64,000 bases of DNA from Deltaproteobacteria bacterium (GCA_023265625.1 JAHFST010000007.1:1-64000); one strand, 5' to 3'; counted from the first letter of the stretch, positions 48,364 to 57,299 are shown. Translations and numbers: made by a program. The notes: a model not told the origin generated them from the sequence alone.

Positions 48364-49352
48364 GCCTTGAGTTTGGCCATTAATTCGGCAAAGCGTTTGA
48401 AGGTGAGCGACTGGCCGCCGTCGGAGAGGGCCTCTTCGGGCTTGGGGTGGACTTCGATCATGACGCCATCGGCGCCGGCGGCGATGGAGGCCAGGGCCAT
48501 GGGGATGACGTAGATCCAATTGCCGGTACCGTGCGAGGGATCACAGATCACGGGGAGATGGGTCTGGTCTTTTAAGACTGGGACGGCATTTAAATCGAGG
48601 GTGTTGCGGGTCGAGGTCTCGAAGGTGCGGATCCCGCGCTCGCAGAGGATGACATTCGGGTTGCCCCCGGCCAAGATGTATTCGGCGGAGAGCAGCCATT
48701 CCTTAATCGTTGACGAAAGGCCGCGCTTCAAGAATACCGGTTTGCTGCATTTGCCCAGTTCTTTGAGCAGGGCGAAATTTTGCACATTGCGGGCCCCGAC
48801 TTGGAGCACATCGGAATATTTTTCAACCAGGGCGACATCTTCAGGATTCACAATTTCGGTAATGATCGGCAGCCCGGATTCTTTGCGGGCCTTGGCCAGA
48901 TACTTGAGCCCAGTCTCTTCAAGACCTTGGAAATCATAGGGCGAGGTCCTGGGTTTGAAGGCCCCGCCGCGCAGCATATGGGCCCCGGCCTGCTTGACGG
49001 CCAGGGCGGTCTCAATAATCTGTTTTTCGCTCTCTACGGAACAAGGTCCCGCCATCACACAGAGGGACTTGCCCCCAATTTCTACGCCGCCTTCCACCTT
49101 GACCACGCTGGCCCCTTTTTTGGTCTCTTTGCTGGCGAGTTTGTAGGGTTTGGAGATGGGAACCAAGGACTCAACCCCATCGAGGCTCTGGAGGTCGTAG
49201 AGGTCCTTTTTCTTCTTTTCATGCCCGATACAGGCGATCACGGTGCGTTCTTCCCCCACAATCACATGGGGACGAAACCCAAGCCGCTCAATCTCGTCAC
49301 AGACAGTCTTGACCTGCGGTTCCGGCGTACCGATTTTAAGGATCACGATCAT
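48333..49352 (-). CDS. aroF: 3-deoxy-7-phosphoheptulonate synthase (DAHP synthase, AroF type)
   Basis: This enzyme condenses phosphoenolpyruvate with erythrose 4-phosphate at the entry of the shikimate pathway. The 339-residue protein is the class I-beta type with an N-terminal ferredoxin-like regulatory domain (1-70), as in Thermotoga, so feedback by aromatic amino acids is likely. Core motifs include [33 protein letters not shown] and [10 protein letters not shown]. The 3' end is partly duplicated about 2.4 kb away. Confidence 0.96.
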   Translation of the reverse strand: MIVILKIGTPEPQVKTVCDEIERLGFRPHVIVGEERTVIACIGHEKKKKDLYDLQSLDGVESLVPISKPYKLASKETKKGASVVKVEGGVEIGGKSLCVMAGPCSVESEKQIIETALAVKQAGAHMLRGGAFKPRTSPYDFQGLEETGLKYLAKARKESGLPIITEIVNPEDVALVEKYSDVLQVGARNVQNFALLKELGKCSKPVFLKRGLSSTIKEWLLSAEYILAGGNPNVILCERGIRTFETSTRNTLDLNAVPVLKDQTHLPVICDPSHGTGNWIYVIPMALASIAAGADGVMIEVHPKPEEALSDGGQSLTFKRFAELMAKLKALAPVLGRTV

Positions 49353-49430
49353 AAGAGTTCCCGAAACTCTACGGAGGCGACGCTTTTGTCAATTGATTTT
49401 TTTCTAAGGCAAGGGTAAGCCTGCTCCCCA

Positions 49431-49712
49431 ATGCACCTCAAGCGCGAACAAATCACGACGATAGCCGAACATATCACCCGAAACCTGCGGGACAAGGGGG
49501 TGGCGGTTTTCAAGGTGGGCGAGGATAAGATCCGCGCCAAGATTGAGGCGATCATCGCCAAGGATCAGGACGCGGAGGCGGCGATTGAGACTGAGGTAAA
49601 GCGGGTGATGGAGCAATACAAAACACAAATTGCCACGGGTCAGGTGGATGCCCAGAAGATCTTCATGATGATCAAAAAGCAGGTGGCCAAGGAACGGAAG
49701 TTTATCTTATGA
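49431..49712 (+). CDS. DUF507 family protein, first of a tandem pair
   Basis: This 93-residue helical protein of the DUF507 family has unknown function. It starts MHLKREQITTIAEHITRNL and is rich in charged coiled-coil-like helices (IEAIIAKDQDAEAAIETEVKRVM, VDAQKIFMMIKKQVAKE). It overlaps the second DUF507 gene by four bases. The pair precedes gapA. Tandem related subunits suggest a heterodimer, which is inference. Confidence 0.85.
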   Translation: MHLKREQITTIAEHITRNLRDKGVAVFKVGEDKIRAKIEAIIAKDQDAEAAIETEVKRVMEQYKTQIATGQVDAQKIFMMIKKQVAKERKFIL

Positions 49713-49981
49713 CCATTACCGACGATCGCCTCTCCCATGTGGCCCACCTGGTTCACGATGGGTTGTACCACGATGATTTGTTGGATTATCCCGATGAATC
49801 CAAGGCCCTGTTTGAAATCAAGCGGACCTTGATTGATTATTTTAAGATTGAACAAGAGGCGGACAAGCAAGTCCGCGAAAAAATCTCCCACCTGAAGCGC
49901 GGGGTGATGGAGGGAAGCCGGGAGTGGGATATCCTGTACCGGAAATATTTCGAAGAGGAATTGGCCAAACATCGGCATTAA
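49709..49981 (+). CDS. DUF507 family protein, second of a tandem pair
   Basis: This 90-residue partner begins at the ATGA overlap with the first DUF507 gene. Both proteins share the layout of an N-terminal helix near DDRLSHVAHLVHDGL and a C-terminal GVMEGSREWDILYRKYFEEELAKH helix that is characteristic of the family. A palindromic repeat follows directly, before gapA. Confidence 0.85.
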   Translation: MTITDDRLSHVAHLVHDGLYHDDLLDYPDESKALFEIKRTLIDYFKIEQEADKQVREKISHLKRGVMEGSREWDILYRKYFEEELAKHRH

Positions 49982-50010
49982 GTAGGGGTTCAAAATTTTG
50001 AACCCCTACA
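49982..50010. repeat. REP-like palindrome, copy 7 (before gapA)
   Basis: Feet GTAGGGG and CCCCTAC with the TTCAAAATTTTGAA centre, a perfect match to the copy in dnaA. It lies between the second DUF507 stop and the gapA RBS (CAGGAGA). Confidence 0.92.
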
Positions 50011-50026
50011 GTCAGGAGAACGCAGC

Positions 50027-51040
50027 ATGACAGTTCGAGTCGGCATCAACGGTTTAGGAAGAATCGGCAAAGGCATTCTATCCGCCTGGGTGGAGAGAAA
50101 CTTTGAGGGGATGGACATTGTCCTGGTCAATGACAAGATCGAGGCGGCCAGTTTTGCCCATCTGTTGAAATATGATTCGGTTCACGGGCGGTTGCACGCC
50201 GATTTAAGGGGAGATAATGACACCCTGACCATTGGCGGGTCAAAAAAAGTGGCCCTTTCCTCGGAGCGCGAGCCAGACAATATCCCGTGGGACCAGCATG
50301 GGGTTGATGTGGTGTTGGAATGCACGGGCAAATTTACCACGCGGGAAAAGGCCAGCCTCCATCTAAAGCGCGGGGTCAAAAAAGTCATCATTTCGGCGCC
50401 GGCCAAAAAACCGGATGCCACGATTGTGATTGGGGTCAATGACAAGACTTATGATCCTCAGAAGCATCATATTATTTCCAACGCCTCATGTACCACCAAT
50501 TGCTTAGCCCCAACCCTCAAAGTGTTACAGGATAGCTTTGGAGTTGAGAGTGGTTTTATGACCACGGTTCATTCTTACACCAATGACCAAAAGATCTTGG
50601 ATAAGTATCACCCGGACCTGCGTCGGGCCCGGGCCGGGGCCTTGTCGATGATCCCGACCACGACGGGGGCGGCCAAGGCGATTGGGTTGGTGATGCCGGA
50701 GTTGGCGGGGAAGCTGGATGGGATGGCGATTCGGGTCCCGACCCCCAATGTTTCCCTGATTGATTTGGTGGTTAATCTCAAGAAAAAGGTCACCCGAGAG
50801 ATGGTTAACCAGGCTTACGAAGAGGCCTCCAAAGGGTCTTTGGTGGGGATTTTAAATTGCTCTCATGAGCCGTTGGTCTCGGTTGATTTTAACGGCACCT
50901 GGGAATCGGCCCACATTGATATGCTTTCGACGACCGTGGTCGGTGCCCATCTGGTCAAGGTCCTCTCTTGGTATGATAACGAGACGGGGTTTTCGCATCG
51001 CATGCTGGACTTAGTTTTGCTGGCCGCAAAGGGATGGTGA
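50027..51040 (+). CDS. gapA: Glyceraldehyde-3-phosphate dehydrogenase, type I
   Basis: This enzyme oxidises glyceraldehyde 3-phosphate with NAD and phosphate in glycolysis. The 337-residue protein has the Rossmann start VGINGLGRIGKGIL, the catalytic Cys in SNASCTTNCLAP, the TGAAKAIGLVMPEL segment, and WYDNETGFSHRM at the C terminus. It heads the gapA-pgk-tpiA-secG cluster, with pgk only six bases after its stop. Confidence 0.97.
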   Translation: MTVRVGINGLGRIGKGILSAWVERNFEGMDIVLVNDKIEAASFAHLLKYDSVHGRLHADLRGDNDTLTIGGSKKVALSSEREPDNIPWDQHGVDVVLECTGKFTTREKASLHLKRGVKKVIISAPAKKPDATIVIGVNDKTYDPQKHHIISNASCTTNCLAPTLKVLQDSFGVESGFMTTVHSYTNDQKILDKYHPDLRRARAGALSMIPTTTGAAKAIGLVMPELAGKLDGMAIRVPTPNVSLIDLVVNLKKKVTREMVNQAYEEASKGSLVGILNCSHEPLVSVDFNGTWESAHIDMLSTTVVGAHLVKVLSWYDNETGFSHRMLDLVLLAAKGW

Positions 51041-51046
51041 CCCGCC

Positions 51047-52219
51047 ATGGCGCTTCGTTATCTTGAACAAATTCCGGTGACTGGCAAAAGGGTGTTTCTC
51101 CGGGTTGATTTCAATCTACCGCTCGTGGTGGGAGATCGGATCACGATTGCGGACGAAACCCGACTGGTAGAGGCCCTGCCCACCATCCGATATCTTATCG
51201 GGCAAAAGGCAAAAGTGATTTTGGCATCTCATCTGGGTCGCCCCAAAGGACGTGATGCGAACCTCAGCCTAGAACCCATCGCCTTGCGATTGTCCGAGCT
51301 CCTGCAACAAGACGTTATTTTCCCGGAAGATTGTGTGGGCGATGCGGTGAAAAAATTAGCGCACAACCTCAAAGAAGGGGAAGTGCTGCTGTTGGAAAAC
51401 CTGCGTTTTCATAAAGAAGAGGAAGAGAACGATCCCCATTTTGCGAGTCAGTTGGCCGCTCTCGCCGAAATTTATGGCACCGATGCCTTCGGGACAGTAC
51501 ACCGGGCCCATGCCTCCACGGTAGGAATGGTGAGCCACTTTCAGGAGAGGGGTGCGGGATTTCTGATTCAGAAAGAGGTCGGTTTTTTAGAGAAGATTTT
51601 ACACAAACCGGAGCGGCCCTTTTATGCGCTGTTGGGCGGGGCGAAGGTCTCGGATAAATTGGGGATAATTGAACACCTCCTGCCCAAGGTCGATGGACTG
51701 TTGTTGGGCGGGGCGCTGGCTTATACCTTTTTGCAGGCGCAAGGGATGGACGTGGGAAGTTCGCGGGTGGAAGCCTCCATGCTCAAAGTTGCGGCCCGAA
51801 TCCTGAAGAGTGGCCAAGATATCCGTATCTACCTCCCGCAAGATCATGTCGTCGCGGAGTCCCTGACAGCAGAGACTTCCACGGCGGTTGTGAGAACTTT
51901 CAAGCCAGGCCAGATCGGTCTGGATATTGGGCCAGAAACGACCAAGGCCTATCGGGACGTTTTACAAGGGGCCAAGACCATTTTTTGGAATGGGCCGATG
52001 GGCTTGTTTGAGCGTCCTGCCTTTGCCCAGGGAACGCGTGCGATGGCCCAGGCGATTGCCGAGAGTCAGGCGATCTCCGTGGTGGGAGGTGGCGAGAGTG
52101 TCACGGCCGTACGCCAAGCGGGTCTCGCCGAAAAAATTTCCCATCTCTCCACCGGTGGCGGGGCGACCTTGGAATACCTGGAGGGCAAGATCCTGCCGGG
52201 CCTAAAGGTGTTAATGTAG
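51047..52219 (+). CDS. pgk: Phosphoglycerate kinase
   Basis: PGK makes ATP from 1,3-bisphosphoglycerate. The 390-residue protein has the N-terminal RVDFNLPL, the LASHLGRPKG motif, FGTVHRAHAST, and the C-terminal nucleotide-site GGGESVTAV with HLSTGGGATLEYLEG. In the third position of the usual AFGTAHRAHAST motif a Val replaces Ala, a minor change. Its stop TAG (52217-52219) is part of a palindromic repeat. Confidence 0.97.
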   Translation: MALRYLEQIPVTGKRVFLRVDFNLPLVVGDRITIADETRLVEALPTIRYLIGQKAKVILASHLGRPKGRDANLSLEPIALRLSELLQQDVIFPEDCVGDAVKKLAHNLKEGEVLLLENLRFHKEEEENDPHFASQLAALAEIYGTDAFGTVHRAHASTVGMVSHFQERGAGFLIQKEVGFLEKILHKPERPFYALLGGAKVSDKLGIIEHLLPKVDGLLLGGALAYTFLQAQGMDVGSSRVEASMLKVAARILKSGQDIRIYLPQDHVVAESLTAETSTAVVRTFKPGQIGLDIGPETTKAYRDVLQGAKTIFWNGPMGLFERPAFAQGTRAMAQAIAESQAISVVGGGESVTAVRQAGLAEKISHLSTGGGATLEYLEGKILPGLKVLM

Positions 52220-52240
52220 GGGCGTATTGCCATACGCCCC
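52215..52240. repeat. REP-like palindrome, copy 8 (pgk stop, degenerate right end)
   Basis: TGTAGGGGCGTATTG pairs with CATACGCCCC, but the final CTACA foot is missing and replaced by A residues. The hairpin ends eight bases before the tpiA ATG, where a Shine-Dalgarno site would normally lie. Confidence 0.88.
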
Positions 52241-52248
52241 AAAAAATT

Positions 52249-52998
52249 ATGCAAAAATTGATCATCGCCAACTGGAAGATGAACGGTACGGTGCAAGATG
52301 CCATCAAGTGGATAGCGGAGCTTCAGAAACGCCTTGATAGCATTCTCCCATCAGAAGTTGTCGTCGCCCCACCCTTTACGGCCCTCTACTCCGCCCAGGT
52401 GATTTTGCAGGAGACCCCGTTCAAGTTGGCGGGGCAAAATATGCATTGGGAGTCCACTGGGGCCTTCACCGGCGAGGTTTCCCCGTTGTTTTTGAAGGAG
52501 GCGGGTTGTCAGTATGTCATCTTGGGTCACTCGGAGCGGCGGAGTATTTTTGGGGAAACGGACGAGGGGATCAATAAAAAAATCATCACCGCGATGACCC
52601 TGGACCTCATTCCCATCTTTTGCATTGGTGAGACCGAAATGGAGCGCCAGGAAGGCCAGATGGGATTCATTCTCGAAAATCAGATTCGTAAAGGGTTAAA
52701 GGGGCTTCATATCCATGACATATCGGATCTGGTGATTGCCTATGAACCGATTTGGGCCATCGGTACGGGACTAACGGCCACCCCTTCGCAGATTGAAGAA
52801 ACCCACGGGTATATTCGTAATTTTCTGGAGAAATTTTATGATGCCCCGATGGCACGAAAGATTAGGATTCTTTATGGGGGGAGTGTTAATGAGAACAATG
52901 CGGGTGTGATCCTCAAAATTAAAAATGTTGACGGCTTGCTAGTGGGTGGGGCAAGTCTGGACGCGCAGAAGTTTGCGAAGATCGTGAAGTCGGGTTAA
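52249..52998 (+). CDS. tpiA: Triosephosphate isomerase
   Basis: TIM interconverts dihydroxyacetone phosphate and glyceraldehyde 3-phosphate. The 249-residue protein has the N-terminal IANWKMNG, the catalytic His in ILGHSERR, the catalytic Glu in [11 protein letters not shown], and the phosphate loop GGSVNENNA with [10 protein letters not shown]. No Shine-Dalgarno sequence is visible before the ATG. The preceding bases are the arm of a palindromic repeat plus an A run. Confidence 0.97.
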   Translation: MQKLIIANWKMNGTVQDAIKWIAELQKRLDSILPSEVVVAPPFTALYSAQVILQETPFKLAGQNMHWESTGAFTGEVSPLFLKEAGCQYVILGHSERRSIFGETDEGINKKIITAMTLDLIPIFCIGETEMERQEGQMGFILENQIRKGLKGLHIHDISDLVIAYEPIWAIGTGLTATPSQIEETHGYIRNFLEKFYDAPMARKIRILYGGSVNENNAGVILKIKNVDGLLVGGASLDAQKFAKIVKSG

Positions 52999-53011
52999 GG
53001 AGGAGACGAAA

Positions 53012-53332
53012 ATGGAAATACTACTGACGATTTTGCATTATGTGGTCTGTGTTTTTTTGATTGCCGTTATTATGTTGCAGGCTGGTAAAGGGGCTGATGT
53101 TGGGGCGGCCTTTGGGGCTGGGGGTTCACAGACCCTCTTTGGACCTCGTGGGGCGGCAACTTTGTTAACCAAGGTCACCGCCGTGGCGGCCCTGCTCTTT
53201 TTGGGCACCTCCATCGGGTTAGTGCAGCTCTCGAAGGGGCCCAATAGCGGTTCCGTGTTTGAAAAGGTCCCGGTGCCGATTACGGAGACGAGGCCGGCGG
53301 TGCCGGCGCCTGCTCCGGAGACCAAGCCTTAG
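53012..53332 (+). CDS. secG: Preprotein translocase subunit SecG
   Basis: SecG is the small helper subunit of the SecYEG channel. Two membrane helices ([18 protein letters not shown] and [22 protein letters not shown]) flank the conserved [14 protein letters not shown] loop. A Pro-rich tail of about 30 residues ends the 106-residue chain. RBS AAGGAGG precedes it, and it follows tpiA by 13 bases in the order common to many bacteria. Confidence 0.95.
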   Translation: MEILLTILHYVVCVFLIAVIMLQAGKGADVGAAFGAGGSQTLFGPRGAATLLTKVTAVAALLFLGTSIGLVQLSKGPNSGSVFEKVPVPITETRPAVPAPAPETKP

Positions 53333-53344
53333 TAAGGAAGTTTC

Positions 53345-53425
53345 GCCGCGGTGGTGGAATGGCAGACACGTACGTTTGAGGTGCGTATGGGGTAACCCAT
53401 GGGAGTTCGAGTCTCCCCCGCGGCA
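53345..53425 (+). tRNA. tRNA-Leu (GAG)
   Basis: The acceptor stem pairs GCCGCGG with CCGCGGC, and discriminator A is at 53425. The anticodon loop TTGAGGT gives GAG. A long variable arm (TGGGGTAACCCA) supports a leucine identity. The T arm is GAGTTCGAGTCTC. No CCA is encoded. Confidence 0.95.
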
Positions 53426-53426
53426 T

Positions 53427-53523
53427 AAAATTTGGCGCCAGACAAATTTTCCCGAAGAACGATAAACGTGAACGAAAAACGGCGCCAAATTTCGTTCACG
53501 TTATTCGTAATTCGTTCTTCGGG
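53427..53523. repeat. tRNA-adjacent compound inverted repeat, copy B
   Basis: Directly after tRNA-Leu, CCCGAAGAACGA pairs with TCGTTCTTCGGG, and AAATTTGGCGCC with GGCGCCAAATTT. TCGTTCACGTTATTCGT is shared with the element next to tRNA-Ser. A related AAAATTTGC...GCAAATTTT module precedes tRNA-Gln at 59893. Confidence 0.6.
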
Positions 53524-53550
53524 TAAAAGAGTCTCGGTTATCATTCTATT

Positions 53551-54723
53551 TTGAAACAACTTCCCAACAATTTCGAATCCGCCCTCAAATCCTACCTCAA
53601 AAAGACCTTCTATCCAGGAACCCGCAAGGAGGATTTTTCGGTAAGAGACTTCACCGAGGGCGATTACCGCTTTTTTGCCAAGGGGGTGGGGCGGCTGACC
53701 GAGTATTTCACGAGTGATCGTGGGTCACTGCCCCGCAATTATTTTAATCAGAAGGATCTCCGGTCGGGTTATTTGTTTTATTTTTTGCCGGTCAATGCGT
53801 TGAAGGTGGCAGGGCTCTTGAATTATATCCCCGACCCTTTTTTTCAGCGACCGCTCAAGGTCCTCGACCTGGGGAGCGGTCCCGGGACTGGGATGTTGGG
53901 GGTGCATTGTAGGGGCGCACCCATGTGTGCGCCCTCCGAAAAGGGGCAGACACACGGGTCTGCCCCTACACACCATTACACCCTCGCCGACCAAAACCGC
54001 GATGTCCTGCAAGACGCCTTGGGGTTAAAGACGGCCTTAGGGATCCCCGGAGAACTTCGGATACGCGCGGGAGACCTGCTCAACAATTCCCTGGCCAAGG
54101 TGGTGCCCCCGGAACCGTATGATTTGATCCTGCTCATCAATTTTCTCAACGAATTTTCCAGCGAGCGCCGGGCGAGTTTGCTGGATATTTTATTGCGCCG
54201 TTACCTGGCCCCCGGCGGCAGGATCTTGATTGCCGAGCCGGCGTTGCAGCGGATCACGCGGGAGTTGATGGAGTTGCGCGATGAGTTGCTCCAAACCGAA
54301 CGGGGCCACGTCTACGCCCCCTGCCTTCATCAAGAGGCCTGCCCGATGTTGGCGCATAATCAGCGAGATTGGTGCCATATCTACCTGGATTGGGAGCGCC
54401 CCCGTTGGATAGAGAAATTGGATCGCATGCTCCATTTGCGCAAAGAGTATCTGAAAAGCTCTTTTCTAATCTTAGGGAATGAACCCGCACCGACGTACAC
54501 CGCGGAAACCTGGCGGGTTGTGTCAGGCCACATCAATTCCAAGGGAAAGTCGGAGATGTTGCTCTGTGGGCCGGGAGGATTGCCGCAACTCAAAAGAGTC
54601 ACCCGCCTTGATCGTGATCAATCCCCCGCCAACCAAGATTTCGACCGCGCCCAGCGCGGGGATTTGGTGGAGACGGTAGTGGGGGATCGCTTAACCAAGG
54701 AAAAAAAGTTTCGGGTCAGGTAG
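53551..54723 (+). CDS. Rsm22-family methyltransferase-like protein with a repeat insertion
   Basis: This is an Rsm22-family protein, related to a mitochondrial small-subunit assembly factor with a methyltransferase fold. Residues about 100-120 hold motif I (KVLDLGSGPGTGMLG), and the C-terminal half has APCLHQEACPMLAHNQRDWCHI, the family cysteine cluster. A double palindromic repeat (53908-53970) is read in frame as about 21 residues immediately after motif I, before YTLADQNRDVL. The start is a TTG, with no better candidate and no clear RBS. It may still fold, because the insertion falls in a loop. Confidence 0.82.
   Translation: MKQLPNNFESALKSYLKKTFYPGTRKEDFSVRDFTEGDYRFFAKGVGRLTEYFTSDRGSLPRNYFNQKDLRSGYLFYFLPVNALKVAGLLNYIPDPFFQRPLKVLDLGSGPGTGMLGVHCRGAPMCAPSEKGQTHGSAPTHHYTLADQNRDVLQDALGLKTALGIPGELRIRAGDLLNNSLAKVVPPEPYDLILLINFLNEFSSERRASLLDILLRRYLAPGGRILIAEPALQRITRELMELRDELLQTERGHVYAPCLHQEACPMLAHNQRDWCHIYLDWERPRWIEKLDRMLHLRKEYLKSSFLILGNEPAPTYTAETWRVVSGHINSKGKSEMLLCGPGGLPQLKRVTRLDRDQSPANQDFDRAQRGDLVETVVGDRLTKEKKFRVR
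53908..53970. repeat. REP-like double palindrome, copy 9 (inside Rsm22 gene)
   Basis: Two hairpins share the outer feet TGTAGGGG and CCCCTACA. The first is GGGCGCA...TGCGCCC, the second GGGGCAGACACA...TCTGCCCC. The 63-base unit is a multiple of three and has no stop in the used frame. Confidence 0.92.
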
Positions 54724-55756
54724 GACGTCTCCGATAAATTCTTTCATAAAAATCATGATAAACTTCGACGGCGCGTTTATGCAGCCGGCCGTTACTCAGT
54801 AAAATTCCGTGGTTGTTGCTCAAGAGCGGGGCGGTCGACCAGTCGAAGTCATGCCCCAGGCAATCGGTCCCTCCACCTCCCGCTTCCAAGACCCCGAGTA
54901 CGCCTAGATGGTCCCAGATCCATTCCTTGGATTCATAATATGAGAGTGGGGGGACGAACGACACATCGGCTTGACCCGAGGCGATGAGTGGGTAACGCAT
55001 CGGGCCGCCGGCGATTCGAGGCTCTTGTGACGCGCCAAAAACTCGGGACATTCCTTGTACCAGGGCAAGGTCTTCCATGGAATATTTCCGCAAACTGGTC
55101 TGAGGGGGAAGGATTGGGATGGCAAACCTTCCGGCGCGCCGGGAGACCTGGAGTTGGACGTAGTAGGGGCGTCCCTCCAGCTGTCGATACCAACACCCCT
55201 CGCCGGCGGCTGCGATCATGAGGTAGCCAGGCCTGTGTTCTTTATTACGAAAGAGATGGGAGCGCGGAAATCCATTCACAGTGATGACCGGTTTTCCTTG
55301 GTACAGAAAAGCGAGATTGACAGCATATTCCCCGCCGTGGACGTAACTACTGGTAAAGTCCAACGGATCGGCCACCCAGGTTCGGTCGGTCAGCTCTCCC
55401 TTACCGCGCACGATCCATCCGTAGACATCCTCGATACGCGCCTTCAGGTCAAATCCTCGGATGTAACCTAAAATATTATGGATTACCGGTTCGGTAAGAA
55501 GCGAGCCTGAGGCCCCTTCTTCGGCAATAAAGGCATCCTCGGAAAACCGCCGCAACAAGCCCTGGCCCATGAAGGCCTGTCCCGTGACATCGGCAATCGT
55601 GAGCAGAGAACCGCCCTCCTTATGCGTGCGCCAAAAATGATCCCGATCATGGGCAATCCGCTCCAGCAAGCGACAACCCGGCACGACAATCTCAAGCGCC
55701 GCCTGCAGTTCGTGACTGAACGGAAAACCGGGGCGAATGGGGGGTAAGGCAATCAT
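54716..55756 (-). CDS. Inositol monophosphatase-superfamily phosphatase-like protein
   Basis: This 346-residue protein has the order of inositol monophosphatase-superfamily motifs: TIADVTGQ (T-x-A-D), IAEEG, WVADPLDFTSS and the C-terminal WIWDHLGVLGVLEAGGG. These enzymes are Li-sensitive, Mg-dependent phosphatases for inositol phosphates, fructose bisphosphate or 3'(2')-phosphoadenosine nucleotides. The usual DP-(I/L)-DGT is DPLDFT here, with the Gly replaced by Phe, so activity may differ. The gene overlaps the Rsm22 gene end by eight bases on the opposite strand. Confidence 0.8.
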   Translation of the reverse strand: MIALPPIRPGFPFSHELQAALEIVVPGCRLLERIAHDRDHFWRTHKEGGSLLTIADVTGQAFMGQGLLRRFSEDAFIAEEGASGSLLTEPVIHNILGYIRGFDLKARIEDVYGWIVRGKGELTDRTWVADPLDFTSSYVHGGEYAVNLAFLYQGKPVITVNGFPRSHLFRNKEHRPGYLMIAAAGEGCWYRQLEGRPYYVQLQVSRRAGRFAIPILPPQTSLRKYSMEDLALVQGMSRVFGASQEPRIAGGPMRYPLIASGQADVSFVPPLSYYESKEWIWDHLGVLGVLEAGGGGTDCLGHDFDWSTAPLLSNNHGILLSNGRLHKRAVEVYHDFYERIYRRRPT

Positions 55757-55857
55757 GAGACGTCATCGTTCGGGGGGCGGGAAAGTTGCTTTCGAAAGAC
55801 GCCCTCCAAAAATCATGATTATCAGCAACTTTTTTCGGCCCGTTGCGATGATTCAGT

Positions 55858-57126
55858 ATGATTACCTTTCCAACAACGAGGCCCCTCTGGTTGGTGGCAT
55901 CGAATCCCGAGGGTGTGGCACCTTCTCCCCCCGTCTTAGAGGTGGTGGCCGGTCACAGGGAGATTCCGCCGGCTTTTTCTAGTGGGTTGTTGACCGAGCC
56001 TTCCGTGCGGATGAGACTATTGGAGGCCCCTGAACGGGCCCTGCTTCAATCTTGGCCGATGGAGTATCAAAGGTTCTTTCTGGAGAGACCTATTTTTGTC
56101 CCTGACGATAGTTTGACAGGACCTCCGAGATTTATCTCTTCCAATTCGGTGACAGAGAGGTTCCAGCAGTGGCAAGCGGCTTTGCCGCAATACCTTCAAA
56201 CCCGGGATTTATTGATACGGTGCTTTCCAGAGGACGCTGACCGGATATTATCTTGTATCAGCCTTTGGCCGGAAGAGTATGTGTTGGCCTTCTTTGCGGT
56301 TGTTCCAGAGCGGTGGGAGTCTTTTGAAAGGGCTCAAGTCGGCCAAGCCCCGGAGCCTGATGAATTGGATGGTCCCTTTGGCGGTATAACGATTGATCGT
56401 TCCTCGCAAGATTTGTTGATGGATGAGATAGGTCCTTTGCATGCCTTGCAAGATTGGTTTGATTCCTTTTACCGACCGATCGGCAAAGGCAATTTTTGGC
56501 GGCGTGGCGTTGGATCGAGGGAATCCGCTCATACCTTTCACAAGGCTCACCGGCTGGCCACCGGCGGGGGCATTCCTTTTTGCTACGGAGAGAAAAATTT
56601 TCGGATTGATCTGGGTGCCATTGAGAAAATGAGGTTGTGGGCCGAGCAAAATTCGCGGGACTGGACCCTGGAGACAAGCGGATTTTTGGTGGGTGAGATG
56701 GCTCAGGACCAGGAATTTTTGCTTACCGATTTTGTCCCCATGAGTGTTATTTGCGGCGACGCGAGCTATGATCCGAGGTCTCATGCCACCAATAGCATGA
56801 GCACCGGCGATCCCTGCCCGCCGACTTTAATGGAATGTATCAAGGCTTATCTGGCGCGTGGACTGGAGAGACCCGAACAGTCGTATCCGGTTCGTTTTGG
56901 TCTTCATACCCATCCTTTGACGGGCAACAATAACCCCGACCGTCCCAGTTATGTGGATCTTTGCGGGGGTGCGGATGTTTGTTTCATGTATGCCCCAAAA
57001 GGCCGTCGGCTCATTGCTTGGAAACAATCTGATTTGCCGATTCCGGATGATTACAGTTTTCGTCCCTTTGCGGAGATGGAAGCCGCCGGGTTCTTCAAGA
57101 CGGTCTTGGTTTTGCCTGGGGGTTGA
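55858..57126 (+). CDS. JAMM/MPN-domain protein with an unrecognised N-terminal region
   Basis: The 422-residue protein ends in a JAB1/MPN-type metalloprotease-like domain. The Glu in ETSGFLVGEM and the chain HTHP...PSYVD with Asp after Ser follow the JAMM zinc pattern (E; H-x-H; S-x-x-D) in order. The N-terminal 250 residues are not recognised. JAMM domains cleave isopeptide or ubiquitin-like tails, and bacterial ones often pair with ubiquitin-like or E1-like proteins. None is adjacent here. The start codon choice is uncertain. Confidence 0.7.
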   Translation: MITFPTTRPLWLVASNPEGVAPSPPVLEVVAGHREIPPAFSSGLLTEPSVRMRLLEAPERALLQSWPMEYQRFFLERPIFVPDDSLTGPPRFISSNSVTERFQQWQAALPQYLQTRDLLIRCFPEDADRILSCISLWPEEYVLAFFAVVPERWESFERAQVGQAPEPDELDGPFGGITIDRSSQDLLMDEIGPLHALQDWFDSFYRPIGKGNFWRRGVGSRESAHTFHKAHRLATGGGIPFCYGEKNFRIDLGAIEKMRLWAEQNSRDWTLETSGFLVGEMAQDQEFLLTDFVPMSVICGDASYDPRSHATNSMSTGDPCPPTLMECIKAYLARGLERPEQSYPVRFGLHTHPLTGNNNPDRPSYVDLCGGADVCFMYAPKGRRLIAWKQSDLPIPDDYSFRPFAEMEAAGFFKTVLVLPGG

Positions 57127-57142
57127 AGCCCTTTCTCTCAAT

Positions 57143-57297
57143 TCACCAGCAAGGCGGCAATGAGTTTCTGGACTTGAGCGACTACCGCTGACGGTACTTT
57201 GGTGATGAAGGTGGCCTTTCTTGTCTTCCAATCCTGATTTTTAATGTGATCGGCCAGGACACAGCCGTTGATGGGACCGCTTGGAAGGGGTACACCT
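57143..57297 (-). pseudogene. mazF 3' remnant
   Basis: After the mazE stop the next codons read VPLPSGPINGCVLADHIKNQ, then DWKTRKATFITKVPSAVV, ending at TGA 57143-57145. This matches the C-terminal half of MazF (interferase). The N-terminal half, including the start codon and first catalytic region, is missing, and the remnant is in the same frame as the end of mazE, so an in-frame deletion is likely. The truncated toxin would be inactive. Confidence 0.75.
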
Positions 57298-57299
57298 CA

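Noticed and set aside
55160-55185. GTAGGGGCGTCCC in the IMPase-like gene, resembling half a palindromic repeat.
   Set aside because: No matching right arm or CCCCTAC foot follows, and the codons encode an ordinary protein stretch (GRPYYV). Chance match or very old relic.
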